Assembly: GCA_963715055.1 (NCBI GenBank)
Contig: CAVQRB010000001.1
Location: 124,001 to 188,000 of the forward strand
Length of the DNA: 64,000 nt
Source: CAVQRB01 sp963715055
GTDB taxonomy: Bacteria > Pseudomonadota > Alphaproteobacteria > Rhodobacterales > Rhodobacteraceae
Reading direction: 5' to 3'
Below the pieces are notes generated by a model. The model ran no database searches. It was not told the DNA's origin and saw only the letters and a list, made by a program, of their open reading frames with translations. Below, one piece after another: positions 26,589 to 35,460 of this stretch. The first letter of the stretch is position 1; the number at the start of each line of letters is the position of its first letter. The translations under genes were made by a program, and so were the position numbers.

Positions 26589-26972
26589 ATGGGACTTTTG
26601 ACGTCTATCCTGCGCAGCGTGACCTGGTGGAATGGCCAGACGCTGAACACGCAATTGTGGACATGGCGCAAGGGCGTGAAGGTGGGCGAGGATTCCCAAG
26701 GCAATATCTTCTACGAGAACAAGGACAAATCCCGTCGCTGGGTGATCTTCAACGGCGAGGCCGAGGCCAGCCGGATCGATCCCGACTGGCATGGCTGGCT
26801 GCACCGCACTTGGGACGAGCCGCCGACCAAGAAGCCGCTGGCGCACAAGGCCTGGGAAAAGCCGCATCAGGAGAACCTGACCGGCACACCGCTGGCCTAT
26901 GCGCCCAAAGGCTCTATCCGCCGGGCCGATCCGGTCGCCCGCAGCGACTACGAAGCCTGGTCGCCGGAATAA
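26589..26972 (+). CDS. NADH:ubiquinone oxidoreductase subunit NDUFA12-like protein
   Basis: This 127-residue protein is the alphaproteobacterial homologue of mitochondrial complex I subunit NDUFA12 (B17.2), an accessory subunit attached to the peripheral arm. Conserved features are WWNGQTLNTQLWTWRKG near the start, GNIFYENKD, RRWVIFNG, and DPDWHGWLHRTWDEPP in the middle. The ATG at 26589 has GGAGG-type ribosome-site bases (CCGGAGGTGATCC) upstream. It is followed by mlaD and the DUF2155 gene, an arrangement common in Rhodobacteraceae. Confidence 0.92.
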   Translation: MGLLTSILRSVTWWNGQTLNTQLWTWRKGVKVGEDSQGNIFYENKDKSRRWVIFNGEAEASRIDPDWHGWLHRTWDEPPTKKPLAHKAWEKPHQENLTGTPLAYAPKGSIRRADPVARSDYEAWSPE

Positions 26973-26983
26973 GGACCGCCCCG

Positions 26984-27430
26984 ATGTCTGAAAACACGAC
27001 AGAAGTCATCGTGGGCGCAGGCGTGCTCGCAGCCGCCGTGGCCTTCGTGATCTACGCAGGCCAGATCTCGGGCTTTTCATCGGGTGCCGCGTCCTATCCG
27101 CTTTCGGCGAGTTTCCGCAGTCTCGAAGGGGTCAGCGTCGGCTCGGATGTGCGGCTCGCGGGGGTCAAGGTAGGTACTGTCACGGAAGTGATCCTGAACC
27201 CCGAGACATATCGCGCCGATACCGTGGTCTCGCTCGAGGAGGGCATCGTGATCCCCGACGACAGCGCGATCATCATCTCTTCCGAAGGGTTGCTGGGCGG
27301 CAATTTCGTGGAGATCGTGCCTGGAGGTTCGCCCTTCTTCTATGAAGCGGGTGCCACGATCGATGACACCCAGGGGGCGGTCAGCCTTGTGACGCTTTTG
27401 ATGAAATTCGTCGGCGGTTCCACTGAATGA
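26984..27430 (+). CDS. mlaD: outer membrane lipid asymmetry protein MlaD
   Basis: This 148-residue MCE-domain protein anchors in the inner membrane and forms the periplasmic ring of the Mla phospholipid transport system. One N-terminal membrane segment spans roughly residues 7-25. The MCE domain follows, with the typical FRSLEGVSVGSDVRLAGVKVG and SEGLLGGNFVEIVPGG motifs. It starts 12 bases after the NDUFA12-like gene and its stop overlaps the DUF2155 start (ATGA). The other mla genes are not in the window. Confidence 0.9.
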   Translation: MSENTTEVIVGAGVLAAAVAFVIYAGQISGFSSGAASYPLSASFRSLEGVSVGSDVRLAGVKVGTVTEVILNPETYRADTVVSLEEGIVIPDDSAIIISSEGLLGGNFVEIVPGGSPFFYEAGATIDDTQGAVSLVTLLMKFVGGSTE

Positions 27431-27783
27431 TCCGTCTCGCGGCGCTGGTCTTGTGCCTGTTGGCGCCACCGCTTGCCGCGCAACAGGTCACCGAAGCATC
27501 GGGCGTCATTCTGCGCGGTCTCGATAAGGTCACGGGGCTTGTCTACAACATCGAGCTGCAACGTGGTCAGACGGCCAGTTTCGCCCGGATCGACATCACG
27601 CTGAGTTCCTGCCGCTACCCGGCGGGCAACCCTGCCGGCGATGCCTACGCGGCACTTGAAATCAAGACTGCGGATGGCGGGGACGTGCTCTTCAGCGGTT
27701 GGATGATCGCCTCGGCGCCTGCACTGTCGGCCATGGACCATGCGCGCTACGATGTCTGGGTCATGCGCTGTACGACCTCCTGA
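27427..27783 (+). CDS. DUF2155 domain-containing periplasmic protein
   Basis: This 118-residue protein has a Sec signal peptide ending near LAAQ at residue 19, followed by a DUF2155 domain. Two cysteines (in SSCRYPAG and the final MRCTTS) may form a disulfide, which fits the periplasm. Its start overlaps the mlaD stop. Its last 37 bases overlap the convergent aat gene. DUF2155 has no established function; co-occurrence with mlaD and NDUFA12 genes hints at cell-envelope or respiratory-complex support, which is only inference. Confidence 0.85.
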   Translation: MIRLAALVLCLLAPPLAAQQVTEASGVILRGLDKVTGLVYNIELQRGQTASFARIDITLSSCRYPAGNPAGDAYAALEIKTADGGDVLFSGWMIASAPALSAMDHARYDVWVMRCTTS

Positions 27784-28379
27784 GGCGCGCGCAGCGGCGG
27801 CACGGTGAAATCGGCTGTTTGTGCGATGGCGATGTCGAGAGCCTTGTGATAGGTCGCCCGGTCGATCTCGACGCCTCCCAGAGATTTCAGATGCGGCGTC
27901 AGGAACTGCGTGTCAAAGAGCGCAAAGCCCGCGCTTAGCAACCGGTCCACCAGGCAGGCCAGCGCGATCTTTGAGGCGTTGGTTCGCCGCGAGAACATGC
28001 TTTCGCCGAAGAAGGCCGCGCCAAGCGTCACGCCGTAGACCCCGCCGACGAGCTGCACCCCGTCCCAGACCTCCAGCGAATGGGCCTGAGCTCGATCGTG
28101 CAACTGTATGTAAAGAGACCGGATTTCGGCGTTGATCCAGGTTTCTGCCCGGTCCGCGCACCCATCGACAACGCCCGCGAAATCCTGGTTGACGCTGATC
28201 TCCAGTGGTGTCTGCCGCATCGCGCGGGCCAGCGAGCGCGACAGATGAAAGCCACGCAACGGGATGACGCCGCGACGTTTCGGATCGACCCAGAAAATCT
28301 CCGGATCGTCCCGGTGCTCGGCCATCGGGAAAATACCCGTCGCATAGCCGCGCATCAGCAGCTCTGGCGTCAGCTCCAT
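27747..28379 (-). CDS. aat: leucyl/phenylalanyl-tRNA--protein transferase
   Basis: This 210-residue transferase adds leucine or phenylalanine to N-terminal Lys or Arg of proteins, marking them for ClpS-ClpAP degradation. LLMRGYATGIFPM at the start, WVDPKRRGVIPL, and GGVYGVTLGAAFFGESMFSR are diagnostic. FDTQFLTPHLKSLGGVEI is the conserved C-terminal segment. It follows accC in the -strand accB-accC-aat group, typical for Rhodobacteraceae. The 3' end overlaps the DUF2155 gene convergently. Confidence 0.94.
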   Translation of the reverse strand: MELTPELLMRGYATGIFPMAEHRDDPEIFWVDPKRRGVIPLRGFHLSRSLARAMRQTPLEISVNQDFAGVVDGCADRAETWINAEIRSLYIQLHDRAQAHSLEVWDGVQLVGGVYGVTLGAAFFGESMFSRRTNASKIALACLVDRLLSAGFALFDTQFLTPHLKSLGGVEIDRATYHKALDIAIAQTADFTVPPLRAPQEVVQRMTQTS

Positions 28380-28391
28380 GTCATGCCGACG

Positions 28392-29744
28392 TCACGCCTC
28401 GCCGAGGTGGGTTTCCAGCCAGTGTTCCAACCAGTGGATATTGTAGTTGCCCGACAGCACGTCCGGTTCGGCGAGCAGCGCGCGAAAGAGCGGGATCGTT
28501 GTATCCACCCCATCGACGATCAATTCGCCCAAGGCCCGCCGCAGCCGTGCCAGCGCCTCGGGACGGTCGCGTCCGTGCACGATCAGCTTGCCGATCAGGC
28601 TGTCGTAATAGGGCGGGATCGAATAGCCGTCATAAAGCGCCGAATCCATCCGAACGCCGAGACCGCCGGGCGCATGATACTGCGTGATCCGACCGGGGCA
28701 GGGCGAGAAATTCGGCAGTTTTTCGGCGTTGATGCGCACTTCGATGGCGTGGCCGTTGATCTTCAGATCGTCCTGACCGAAGGACATCGGCAGGCCCGAG
28801 GCCACGCGGATCTGCTCGCGCACCAGATCGACACCGAAAATGGCTTCGGTCACGGGGTGTTCGACCTGCAGCCGGGTGTTCATTTCGATGAAATAGAACT
28901 CGCCGTTCTCATAGAGGAACTCGATGGTGCCCGCGCCGATGTAATTGATCCGCGCCACGGCCTCGGCGCAGGTCTTGCCGATGGCGGCGCGTTCTTCCGC
29001 GCTGATCGCGGGGCCGGGGGCTTCCTCGAAGACCTTCTGGTGGCGGCGCTGAAGCGAGCAATCCCGCTCGCCCAGATGCACCGCCTTGCCCTTGCCGTCG
29101 CCGAAGACCTGAATCTCGATGTGGCGCGGCGTTGTGAGGTATTTCTCGATGTAGACTTCATCGTTGCCGAAGTTGGATTTGCCCTCGGCCCGTGCGGTCA
29201 GGAAGGCTTTCTCCATGTCCTTGGCCGATTGCGCGACTTTCATCCCGCGTCCGCCGCCGCCCGCCGTTGCCTTGATGATCACCGGATAGCCGATCTCCGC
29301 GCCGATCCGCTTGGCGTCCTCGAGTGTCGCCACGCCGCCTTCGGAGCCTGGAACGCAAGGCACGCCCAGTTTCTTCATCGTGTCCTTGGCGGTGATCTTG
29401 TCGCCCATGATGCGGATGTGCTCGGCGGTGGGACCGATGAAGGTCAGGTCATGGTCCTCGACCACCTGTACGAATTGCGCGTTCTCCGAGAGGAACCCGT
29501 ATCCCGGATGGATCGCCTCCGCCCCGGTGATCTCACAGGCGGAGATGATCGCGGGCACCGAGAGGTAGCTCAGCGGGCTTGGCGGCGGGCCGATGCAGAC
29601 GGATTCGTCGGCCATGCGCACATGCATCGCGTCGCTGTCGGCTGTCGAATGCACGGCCACGGTGGCGATGCCCATCTCACGGGCGGCGCGCACGACACGC
29701 AGGGCGATCTCGCCCCGGTTGGCAATCAGGATCTTGTTGAACAT
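28392..29744 (-). CDS. accC: acetyl-CoA carboxylase biotin carboxylase subunit
   Basis: This 450-residue enzyme carboxylates the biotin on AccB with bicarbonate and ATP, the first half-reaction of malonyl-CoA synthesis. FNKILIANRGEIALRVVRA opens the protein, the glycine-rich ATP loop is KATAGGGGRGMK, and FIEMNTRLQVEHPVTE holds the metal ligands and catalytic arginine. The length is normal. It starts 12 bases after accB and is followed 12 bases later by aat. Confidence 0.97.
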   Translation of the reverse strand: MFNKILIANRGEIALRVVRAAREMGIATVAVHSTADSDAMHVRMADESVCIGPPPSPLSYLSVPAIISACEITGAEAIHPGYGFLSENAQFVQVVEDHDLTFIGPTAEHIRIMGDKITAKDTMKKLGVPCVPGSEGGVATLEDAKRIGAEIGYPVIIKATAGGGGRGMKVAQSAKDMEKAFLTARAEGKSNFGNDEVYIEKYLTTPRHIEIQVFGDGKGKAVHLGERDCSLQRRHQKVFEEAPGPAISAEERAAIGKTCAEAVARINYIGAGTIEFLYENGEFYFIEMNTRLQVEHPVTEAIFGVDLVREQIRVASGLPMSFGQDDLKINGHAIEVRINAEKLPNFSPCPGRITQYHAPGGLGVRMDSALYDGYSIPPYYDSLIGKLIVHGRDRPEALARLRRALGELIVDGVDTTIPLFRALLAEPDVLSGNYNIHWLEHWLETHLGEA

Positions 29745-29756
29745 CGGGCCGCGCTC

Positions 29757-30239
29757 CTATTCGAGGATGACCAGCGGCGTGCCGAATTCGACTGCCGCGC
29801 CATCCTCGACCACGATCCGCTTGATCGTGCCGGCGCGCGGTGCGGGAATATGGTTCATGGTCTTCATCGCCTCGACGATCAGCAGCGTGTCGCCTTCGGC
29901 CACATGCGCACCCACGCTGATGAAGGGGGCGGCACCGGGCTCGGCCTGCATGTAGACGGTGCCGACCATGGGCGAGGTCACGGCGCCGGGCAAGTCGGCA
30001 GGATCCTGGCTCGGCACGGCGGCGGCGGCGGGCCCGGCGGCGGTCATCGGCATGGCGGCGGCAGGAGCCGCCATCGTGCTGATCACCTGCTGCGGATGCA
30101 TCCGGCTCACGCGCACGTTCAGACTGTCGTCCTCGCCATAGTCGCGCTTGACCTGCAGCTCGGTCAGATCGTTTTCGCGCAGCAATTCCGCCAGGGCCTG
30201 AATGAAGGCCACATCCGCGTCATGGTTCTTTTTTGTCAT
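29757..30239 (-). CDS. accB: acetyl-CoA carboxylase biotin carboxyl carrier protein
   Basis: This 160-residue carrier protein is biotinylated at K126 in the motif VEAMKTMN. An N-terminal AccC-interaction region is followed by an Ala/Pro-rich linker (about residues 55-85) and the barrel-sandwich biotinyl domain starting at SPMVGTVYM, which contains the bacterial AccB thumb-type insertion near PGAAPFISVG. It is the first gene of accB-accC-aat. Confidence 0.96.
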   Translation of the reverse strand: MTKKNHDADVAFIQALAELLRENDLTELQVKRDYGEDDSLNVRVSRMHPQQVISTMAAPAAAMPMTAAGPAAAAVPSQDPADLPGAVTSPMVGTVYMQAEPGAAPFISVGAHVAEGDTLLIVEAMKTMNHIPAPRAGTIKRIVVEDGAAVEFGTPLVILE

Positions 30240-30388
30240 GCTAGTCCTCGAGCGTTCGGGGGAGCCTTGTTGGGATCGGCCCTTGTTCCTGAGCCCCCGT
30301 TATAGGCCAAGGCCCCCGGCATGGAAAGCCGCCTCTTGCCCGCGCCTCATGCGGCGGTAAGCTGCGAACAACAACGCAGGAGCAGGTC

Positions 30389-31903
30389 ATGAACCTTGCA
30401 CATTGGCTGGCCCGAACGGCCCTTGTTTCCCCTGAGCGCCCTGCGCTTTTTGCAGGCGAGACCTGTGTCGCGCATTATGGCGATTTCCTCGCCCGCGCGC
30501 AGGCGGTCGCGGGTTGGCTGCGGGCGCAGGGGGTCGCGCCGGGCGATCGCGTCGGCCTCTTCATGGTGAACGATCCGGCCTATCTTGTGGCCTTCTACGG
30601 GGTCTGGATCGCCGGAGGCGTCGTGGTGCCGATCAACGCCAAGCTGCATGGGCGCGAAGCAGCCTTCATCCTGCAAGACGCAGGTGCCGTCTGCGTGTTC
30701 GCCTCCTCGGGTCTCGCGGAGGCCCTGCGGAAGGCTCAGGTGACACAACCGGTCTGCGTAGCACCGGGTCCCGGCTTCGATGCCGCGCAGTCCCACGCGC
30801 CGCTGACCGATGTCACGCATCGCGCGCCGGACGATCTGGCCTGGCTTTTCTATACCTCGGGCACGACCGGCAAGCCCAAGGGCGTGATCATGACCCACCG
30901 CATGCTCAGCCTCATGTCGCTTTGCTATCCGCTCGACGTGGACCCGGTCACGGATGAGGATACGGCAATCTATGCCGCACCAATGAGCCATGGTGCGGGC
31001 ATCTACAACATGCTGCATGTGCGTGCCGGCGCAGGCCACGTCTGCCCGGTCTCGGGCGGTTTCGACCCCGAAGAGCTCCTCGATCTGAGCGACCACTTTG
31101 GCAGGGTACATGTCTTCGCCGCCCCGACCATGGTGCAGCGCCTGACGCGGGTGGCAAAGTCATCGGGACGGCGCGGGGCGGGGCTGCGCAGCGTGATCTA
31201 CGCGGGCGGGCCGATGTATCTTGCCGACATCCTCGAAGCGGTCGACTGGTTCGGGCCGAAGTTCATCCAGATCTACGGGCAGGGTGAGTGTCCCATGGGC
31301 ATCACCGCGCTGAGCCGTCAGGATGTGGCGGATCGCAGCCACCCCGATTGGCAGGCACGGCTGCGATCGGTGGGCCGGGCGCAATCGGCGGTGGAGGTGC
31401 GGATCGGCGACTCTGAGGGGTACCCGATAGCCCCCGGGGAGCACGGCGAGATCATGGTGCGTGGCGATACGGTCATGCCCGGGTATTGGAACAACCCCGA
31501 GGCCACGGCGAAGACGCTGGTCGAGGGTTGGCTGATGACGGGCGACATGGGGTTCATGGATGCGGCCGGTTATGTCACGCTGCAGGATCGCTCCAAGGAC
31601 ATGATCATCACAGGCGGCTCCAACGTCTATCCGCGCGAGGTGGAGGAGGTGCTGCTGATGCACGCGGATGTGTCGGAGGTATCCGTGGTCGGGCGCCCGC
31701 ATCCCGAGTGGGGCGAGGAAGTCGTGGCCTTCTTCGTGGGCGCGGCGGCGGCGGATGATCTTGACCGGCTCTGCCTTGAACACATCGCGCGGTTCAAGCG
31801 GCCCAAGGCCTATATCCGCATCGATGCCCTGCCCAAGAACAACTACGGCAAGGTGCTCAAGACAGAGTTGCGAAGATTACTCGACCGCCCGCGCAACGGC
31901 TGA
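30389..31903 (+). CDS. AMP-binding acyl-CoA synthetase (class I adenylate-forming enzyme)
   Basis: This 504-residue protein is an ANL-superfamily ligase that activates a carboxylic acid as acyl-AMP and transfers it to CoA. The P-loop-like motif YTSGTTGKPKG is at 155-165, the acyl-pocket/AMP motif reads IYGQGECPMGI (rather than the common YGxTE), the hinge region is GWLMTGDMG ... LQDRSKDMII, and the catalytic lysine is in KNNYGKVLKTELR. The chain length of the substrate cannot be told. It is a single gene on + with a repeat-rich intergenic region after it. Confidence 0.87.
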   Translation: MNLAHWLARTALVSPERPALFAGETCVAHYGDFLARAQAVAGWLRAQGVAPGDRVGLFMVNDPAYLVAFYGVWIAGGVVVPINAKLHGREAAFILQDAGAVCVFASSGLAEALRKAQVTQPVCVAPGPGFDAAQSHAPLTDVTHRAPDDLAWLFYTSGTTGKPKGVIMTHRMLSLMSLCYPLDVDPVTDEDTAIYAAPMSHGAGIYNMLHVRAGAGHVCPVSGGFDPEELLDLSDHFGRVHVFAAPTMVQRLTRVAKSSGRRGAGLRSVIYAGGPMYLADILEAVDWFGPKFIQIYGQGECPMGITALSRQDVADRSHPDWQARLRSVGRAQSAVEVRIGDSEGYPIAPGEHGEIMVRGDTVMPGYWNNPEATAKTLVEGWLMTGDMGFMDAAGYVTLQDRSKDMIITGGSNVYPREVEEVLLMHADVSEVSVVGRPHPEWGEEVVAFFVGAAAADDLDRLCLEHIARFKRPKAYIRIDALPKNNYGKVLKTELRRLLDRPRNG

Positions 31904-31977
31904 CGCAGGGTTTTCGCGGCCCGACGGAAATCCGGATCGCGGCCTTTGTTTCAAGTGAAAACACCGTGTCACCCGGC

Positions 31978-32020
31978 GTACACCCCCTGTACACCCCCGG
32001 TACACCCTGAGGTACAATGG
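31978..32020. repeat. tandem 11-nt GTACACCCCC repeat
   Basis: Four direct units begin GTAC at 31978, 31989, 32000 and 32012: GTACACCCCCT, GTACACCCCCG, GTACACCCTGAG and GTACAATGG. The spacing is 11, 11 and 12 bases, about one helical turn. The units lie 75 bases after the acyl-CoA synthetase stop. A run of phased sites could bind a protein cooperatively; simple tandem duplication is the plainer explanation. Confidence 0.6.
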
Positions 32021-32144
32021 CGCGCGGTTCTGACCTCCCAACCCTGGCCAGGAGAGCAGTCGTTGTCGAAACCCTATCGCCGCGCCCGGCGCGCCGACCG
32101 CGCGCGGGACGCGAGGATGCGGGGCAGATGCTGCCGCGGGGCGA

Positions 32145-32222
32145 TCAGGCCCGCTTCTTGCGCAGGCCCAGACCGACGCCAAGAGCCGTCGCCATCAGGA
32201 CCATCCCGGACGGCAAGGCGCG
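32145..32222 (-). pseudogene. remnant encoding a PEP-CTERM/VPLPA-like sorting tail
   Basis: On -, the frame ending at the TGA 32147-32145 reads ALPSGMVLMATALGVG followed by LGLRKKRA and stop. This is the layout of PEP-CTERM/VPLPA-CTERM exosortase signals: short Pro motif, hydrophobic helix, then a basic cluster at the extreme C-terminus. Upstream the frame becomes low-quality and has no matching signal peptide, so the gene body appears lost or frameshifted. It could also be chance coding of a hydrophobic helix. Confidence 0.3.
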
Positions 32223-33016
32223 TTGACCCGGTGATCGCCCGGATGAGTGCTCCTGAGTTGCTAAGGCCGCCCGCTCTCCAGAAGTCGAATTCGCGTGCCG
32301 CCACACAGAAGGTACTCCATGCCGTTGCGCCCGGTTGAGGGCCGACGGGACAGGGCATTTCGGGCGCGCTGGTAGCCCCGGCAACGGGGCCGGTTAACGG
32401 GGATCGCGAGCGTCCGAAGCTTTGCGCGTATCCCGCTGCTGGCGGGGATCGCCCGGTCAGCTTGGACGAACGGCCAGCCGGGCGGCAAGGCGGTGGCGAC
32501 GCCGCAGACCAATTCGTGTGTTCAGAAGATGACATCGACATCCTGGAGGCGCGTCAGGCTGGCCAGTGAGAATTCGACGGTCGTCCTCCGGGAAACAGGA
32601 TTGTCCGAGGTGTGAATTACAGATGCTGAGTAGCTTCGCAGGACACAGGGGCTGCACCAGCCGGGCCTGAACACCCTCACAAATACGCCATCGGAAACGG
32701 CCGCGAGACCGGTGCAAAGAGTGACTTTGAAAATCGGAAGGCAGGTGTCGGAAAAACGGCCAACCGCCGGTCATTGACACTGCAATGTCACCCAAGTCGA
32801 TTTTGTGGCAGCCGTTCGGCGAGTTCGCCTCGCCTGTGGTATCGCGCTGGACCGAGTATATCGCAGGGTGCCGTTTGGGGCAGAACTGTCCCGGATCTGG
32901 CAAAAAATCACATGAGAATAGCCACCTAAATAATTGTTTTAGAATATTTATAGTCGTTGGTTATTATTCATTCCAAGATCACGCTTTGATCAGCCGGCAG
33001 CCTCGACACCATGCCG

Positions 33017-33820
33017 TCAGTGCGGCTTGCCGTCTTTCCGGCCGTCGGTGCTTGCGGGCTCGGGACAGTGACGCTCCATACGGTAGCGTCTTGCCCAAGC
33101 GTCGCTCGTGGTGTCGGCGAGACGCGCCGTTTCGGGGCTGAGTGTCACGGTCGTGGGCAGCGTCACACTGAGGGCCGTGCAGATGCCCGCCACGGCGCGG
33201 GCCGGATCCGCGCTGACCTCCTCATAGGTGAGGCGAAGCGGTTCGATGCCTTCGCGCGCGAACCATGCTTGCCAGGCGGCATCCTCGCGCTCGAGCAGGG
33301 CGATCCGGTCCCTGATCCTTGCGGCGTCGTAGCGGGGCGGGCGCGCAGGCGACAGTCTTTCGATCTCCCGACCGTCCGGCGCCACATGCCAGAGGCCTGT
33401 CTGCTCCGCCTTGATCATGGAGATCGCCTGCGCGAGCTTGTCCTCGCGCCGCAGGTGGATGAAGGCTGTTTCGCCAAAAGCCGCCCTGATCCTGTCGATG
33501 TCATGCGCCTTTGGCCCATGGGCAACATCGATCATCCTCAGAACCCCGGCGAGATCGATCCGCATCAGGCGCAGCCCGAAAATGGGCGTGGCGGCGCGGC
33601 CCGCGTCCCGGACCGCCCCAAGGTAGGCGCGGGCGTGATCTTCGGCGCTCAATCCCTGCCGCGCGGGCAGCTTCCAGGCGCGTGCCCAGACGGGGTCCGG
33701 ATCCGCCATGAAGAACGAGTCCGGTGCGCCGGCGACGCCGCTGGCCGCGAGCAGGTCGCAGAGCAGCGTGCTGCCGGTGCGCGGCGTCGTGCAGAGGATG
33801 TAGCTGTTCATGCCCTGCAT
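33017..33820 (-). CDS. Stf0-family sulfotransferase
   Basis: This 267-residue protein looks like a PAPS-dependent sulfotransferase of the Stf0 type, first known from trehalose sulfation in mycobacteria. The PAPS 5'-phosphosulfate loop is CTTPRTGSTLLCDLL near residues 10-24. FIHLRREDKLAQAISM is the 3'-phosphate-binding segment with conserved Arg. I favour the ATG at 33820 because AGGAAAGG stands upstream; an ATG three codons later is possible. The acceptor molecule is unknown. It follows a terminator that closes the liv operon, so it is probably transcribed alone. Confidence 0.85.
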   Translation of the reverse strand: MQGMNSYILCTTPRTGSTLLCDLLAASGVAGAPDSFFMADPDPVWARAWKLPARQGLSAEDHARAYLGAVRDAGRAATPIFGLRLMRIDLAGVLRMIDVAHGPKAHDIDRIRAAFGETAFIHLRREDKLAQAISMIKAEQTGLWHVAPDGREIERLSPARPPRYDAARIRDRIALLEREDAAWQAWFAREGIEPLRLTYEEVSADPARAVAGICTALSVTLPTTVTLSPETARLADTTSDAWARRYRMERHCPEPASTDGRKDGKPH

Positions 33821-33838
33821 ATGACCTTTCCTGACATG

Positions 33839-33868
33839 AAAAGACCATACCGGGGCAGCGGTATGGTC
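33839..33868 (-). terminator. intrinsic terminator of the liv-type operon
   Basis: GACCATACCG and CGGTATGGTC (33843-33868) form a perfect 10-bp stem with a 6-base loop, followed on the - strand by TTTT (33842-33839). It lies 48 bases after the livF stop and just before the sulfotransferase start, so the two units are transcriptionally separate. Confidence 0.8.
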
Positions 33869-33915
33869 CAGTCAGACAGGTGTCCGCAGCACAGCGCCAC
33901 GGGTGTCGTGTCGGG

Positions 33916-34671
<756 letters not shown>

Positions 34672-34683
34672 CTCCGGTCTCCT

Positions 34684-35448
34684 TTAAGCGGCTGTCTGGG
34701 TTTCGCCGAGGTAGGCTTCGCGCACCTTCGGGTGGCCCTTGATCTTGTCCGGCGTGTCCTCGACCAGCGGCGTGCCCTGGGCCAGCACGGTGATCCGTTC
34801 CGCAAGGCTGAAGACCACATGCATGTCATGTTCGATGATGGCGATGGTGATGTCGCGCTCGTCGCTGATCTGCTTGAGAAGGTCGATGGTGTTGTTGGTG
34901 TCGGCGCGCGCCATGCCGGCGGTCGGCTCGTCCAGAAGCAGGAGGCGCGGTTCCTGACTCAGGCACATGCCGATCTCGAGACGGCGCTTGTCGCCGCGCG
35001 ACATCGAACTGGCCAGCATGTGGCGCTTGTCGGCCATCTTCATCTCCTCGAGCATGTGCTCGGCCCGGTCCACCACTTCCTTCTGGGACATCACATCCCG
35101 GATCGCATGCAGCTGGAAGGCCCCGTCCCGCTTGGCGAAGCAGGGGATCATCATGTTTTCCAGCACCGAGAGATCGCCGAAGATTTCCGGCGTCTGGAAC
35201 ACGCGGCTGATCCCCAACTGGTTGATCTCGTAGGGTTTGCGCCCGAGCACGGATTTACCGTCGAACATCACCGAGCCCGTGTCGGGGATGAGCTTGCCCA
35301 CGAGGCAGTTGAGCAGTGTGGACTTGCCCGCCCCGTTGGGGCCGATGATCGCATGCACGGAGTTTTCCGCAATGCTGAGGTTCACGTTGTCCAGCGCCTG
35401 AAGGCCCCCGAACCGCTTGCCGACGTTTTTGACTTCAAGAATGCCCAT
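34684..35448 (-). CDS. livG: branched-chain amino acid-type ABC transporter ATPase (LivG family)
   Basis: This 254-residue ATPase has Walker A GPNGAGKST at 36-44, an SRGDKRRLEIGMCL signature in place of LSGGQ, and Walker B LLLDEPTAGMA. The unusual signature SMSRGDKRRLE is seen in a subset of LivG proteins linked to urea- or amide-type HAAT transporters, so the substrate need not be leucine. It lies 12 bases after livM and 12 before livF. Confidence 0.9.
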   Translation of the reverse strand: MGILEVKNVGKRFGGLQALDNVNLSIAENSVHAIIGPNGAGKSTLLNCLVGKLIPDTGSVMFDGKSVLGRKPYEINQLGISRVFQTPEIFGDLSVLENMMIPCFAKRDGAFQLHAIRDVMSQKEVVDRAEHMLEEMKMADKRHMLASSMSRGDKRRLEIGMCLSQEPRLLLLDEPTAGMARADTNNTIDLLKQISDERDITIAIIEHDMHVVFSLAERITVLAQGTPLVEDTPDKIKGHPKVREAYLGETQTAA

Positions 35449-35460
35449 GATGTCGTCTCC

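Larger units (their letters stand above)
31904..33016. other. 1.1-kb intergenic region with repeats and coding remnants
   Basis: No intact gene is visible between the acyl-CoA synthetase and the sulfotransferase. The region contains four tandem GTACACCC-type units (31978-32020), a PEP-CTERM-like tail on - (32145-32222) and an AT-rich patch (32902-32975) unlike the rest of the window. Short frames on - from 32512 to 32145 do not link into one protein. It looks like decayed sequence with regulatory or repeat material. Confidence 0.45.

Noticed and set aside
31978..32020. GTACACCC units considered as a CRISPR array
   Set aside because: Units are 11-12 bases and directly abutting with no spacers, and no cas gene is near.
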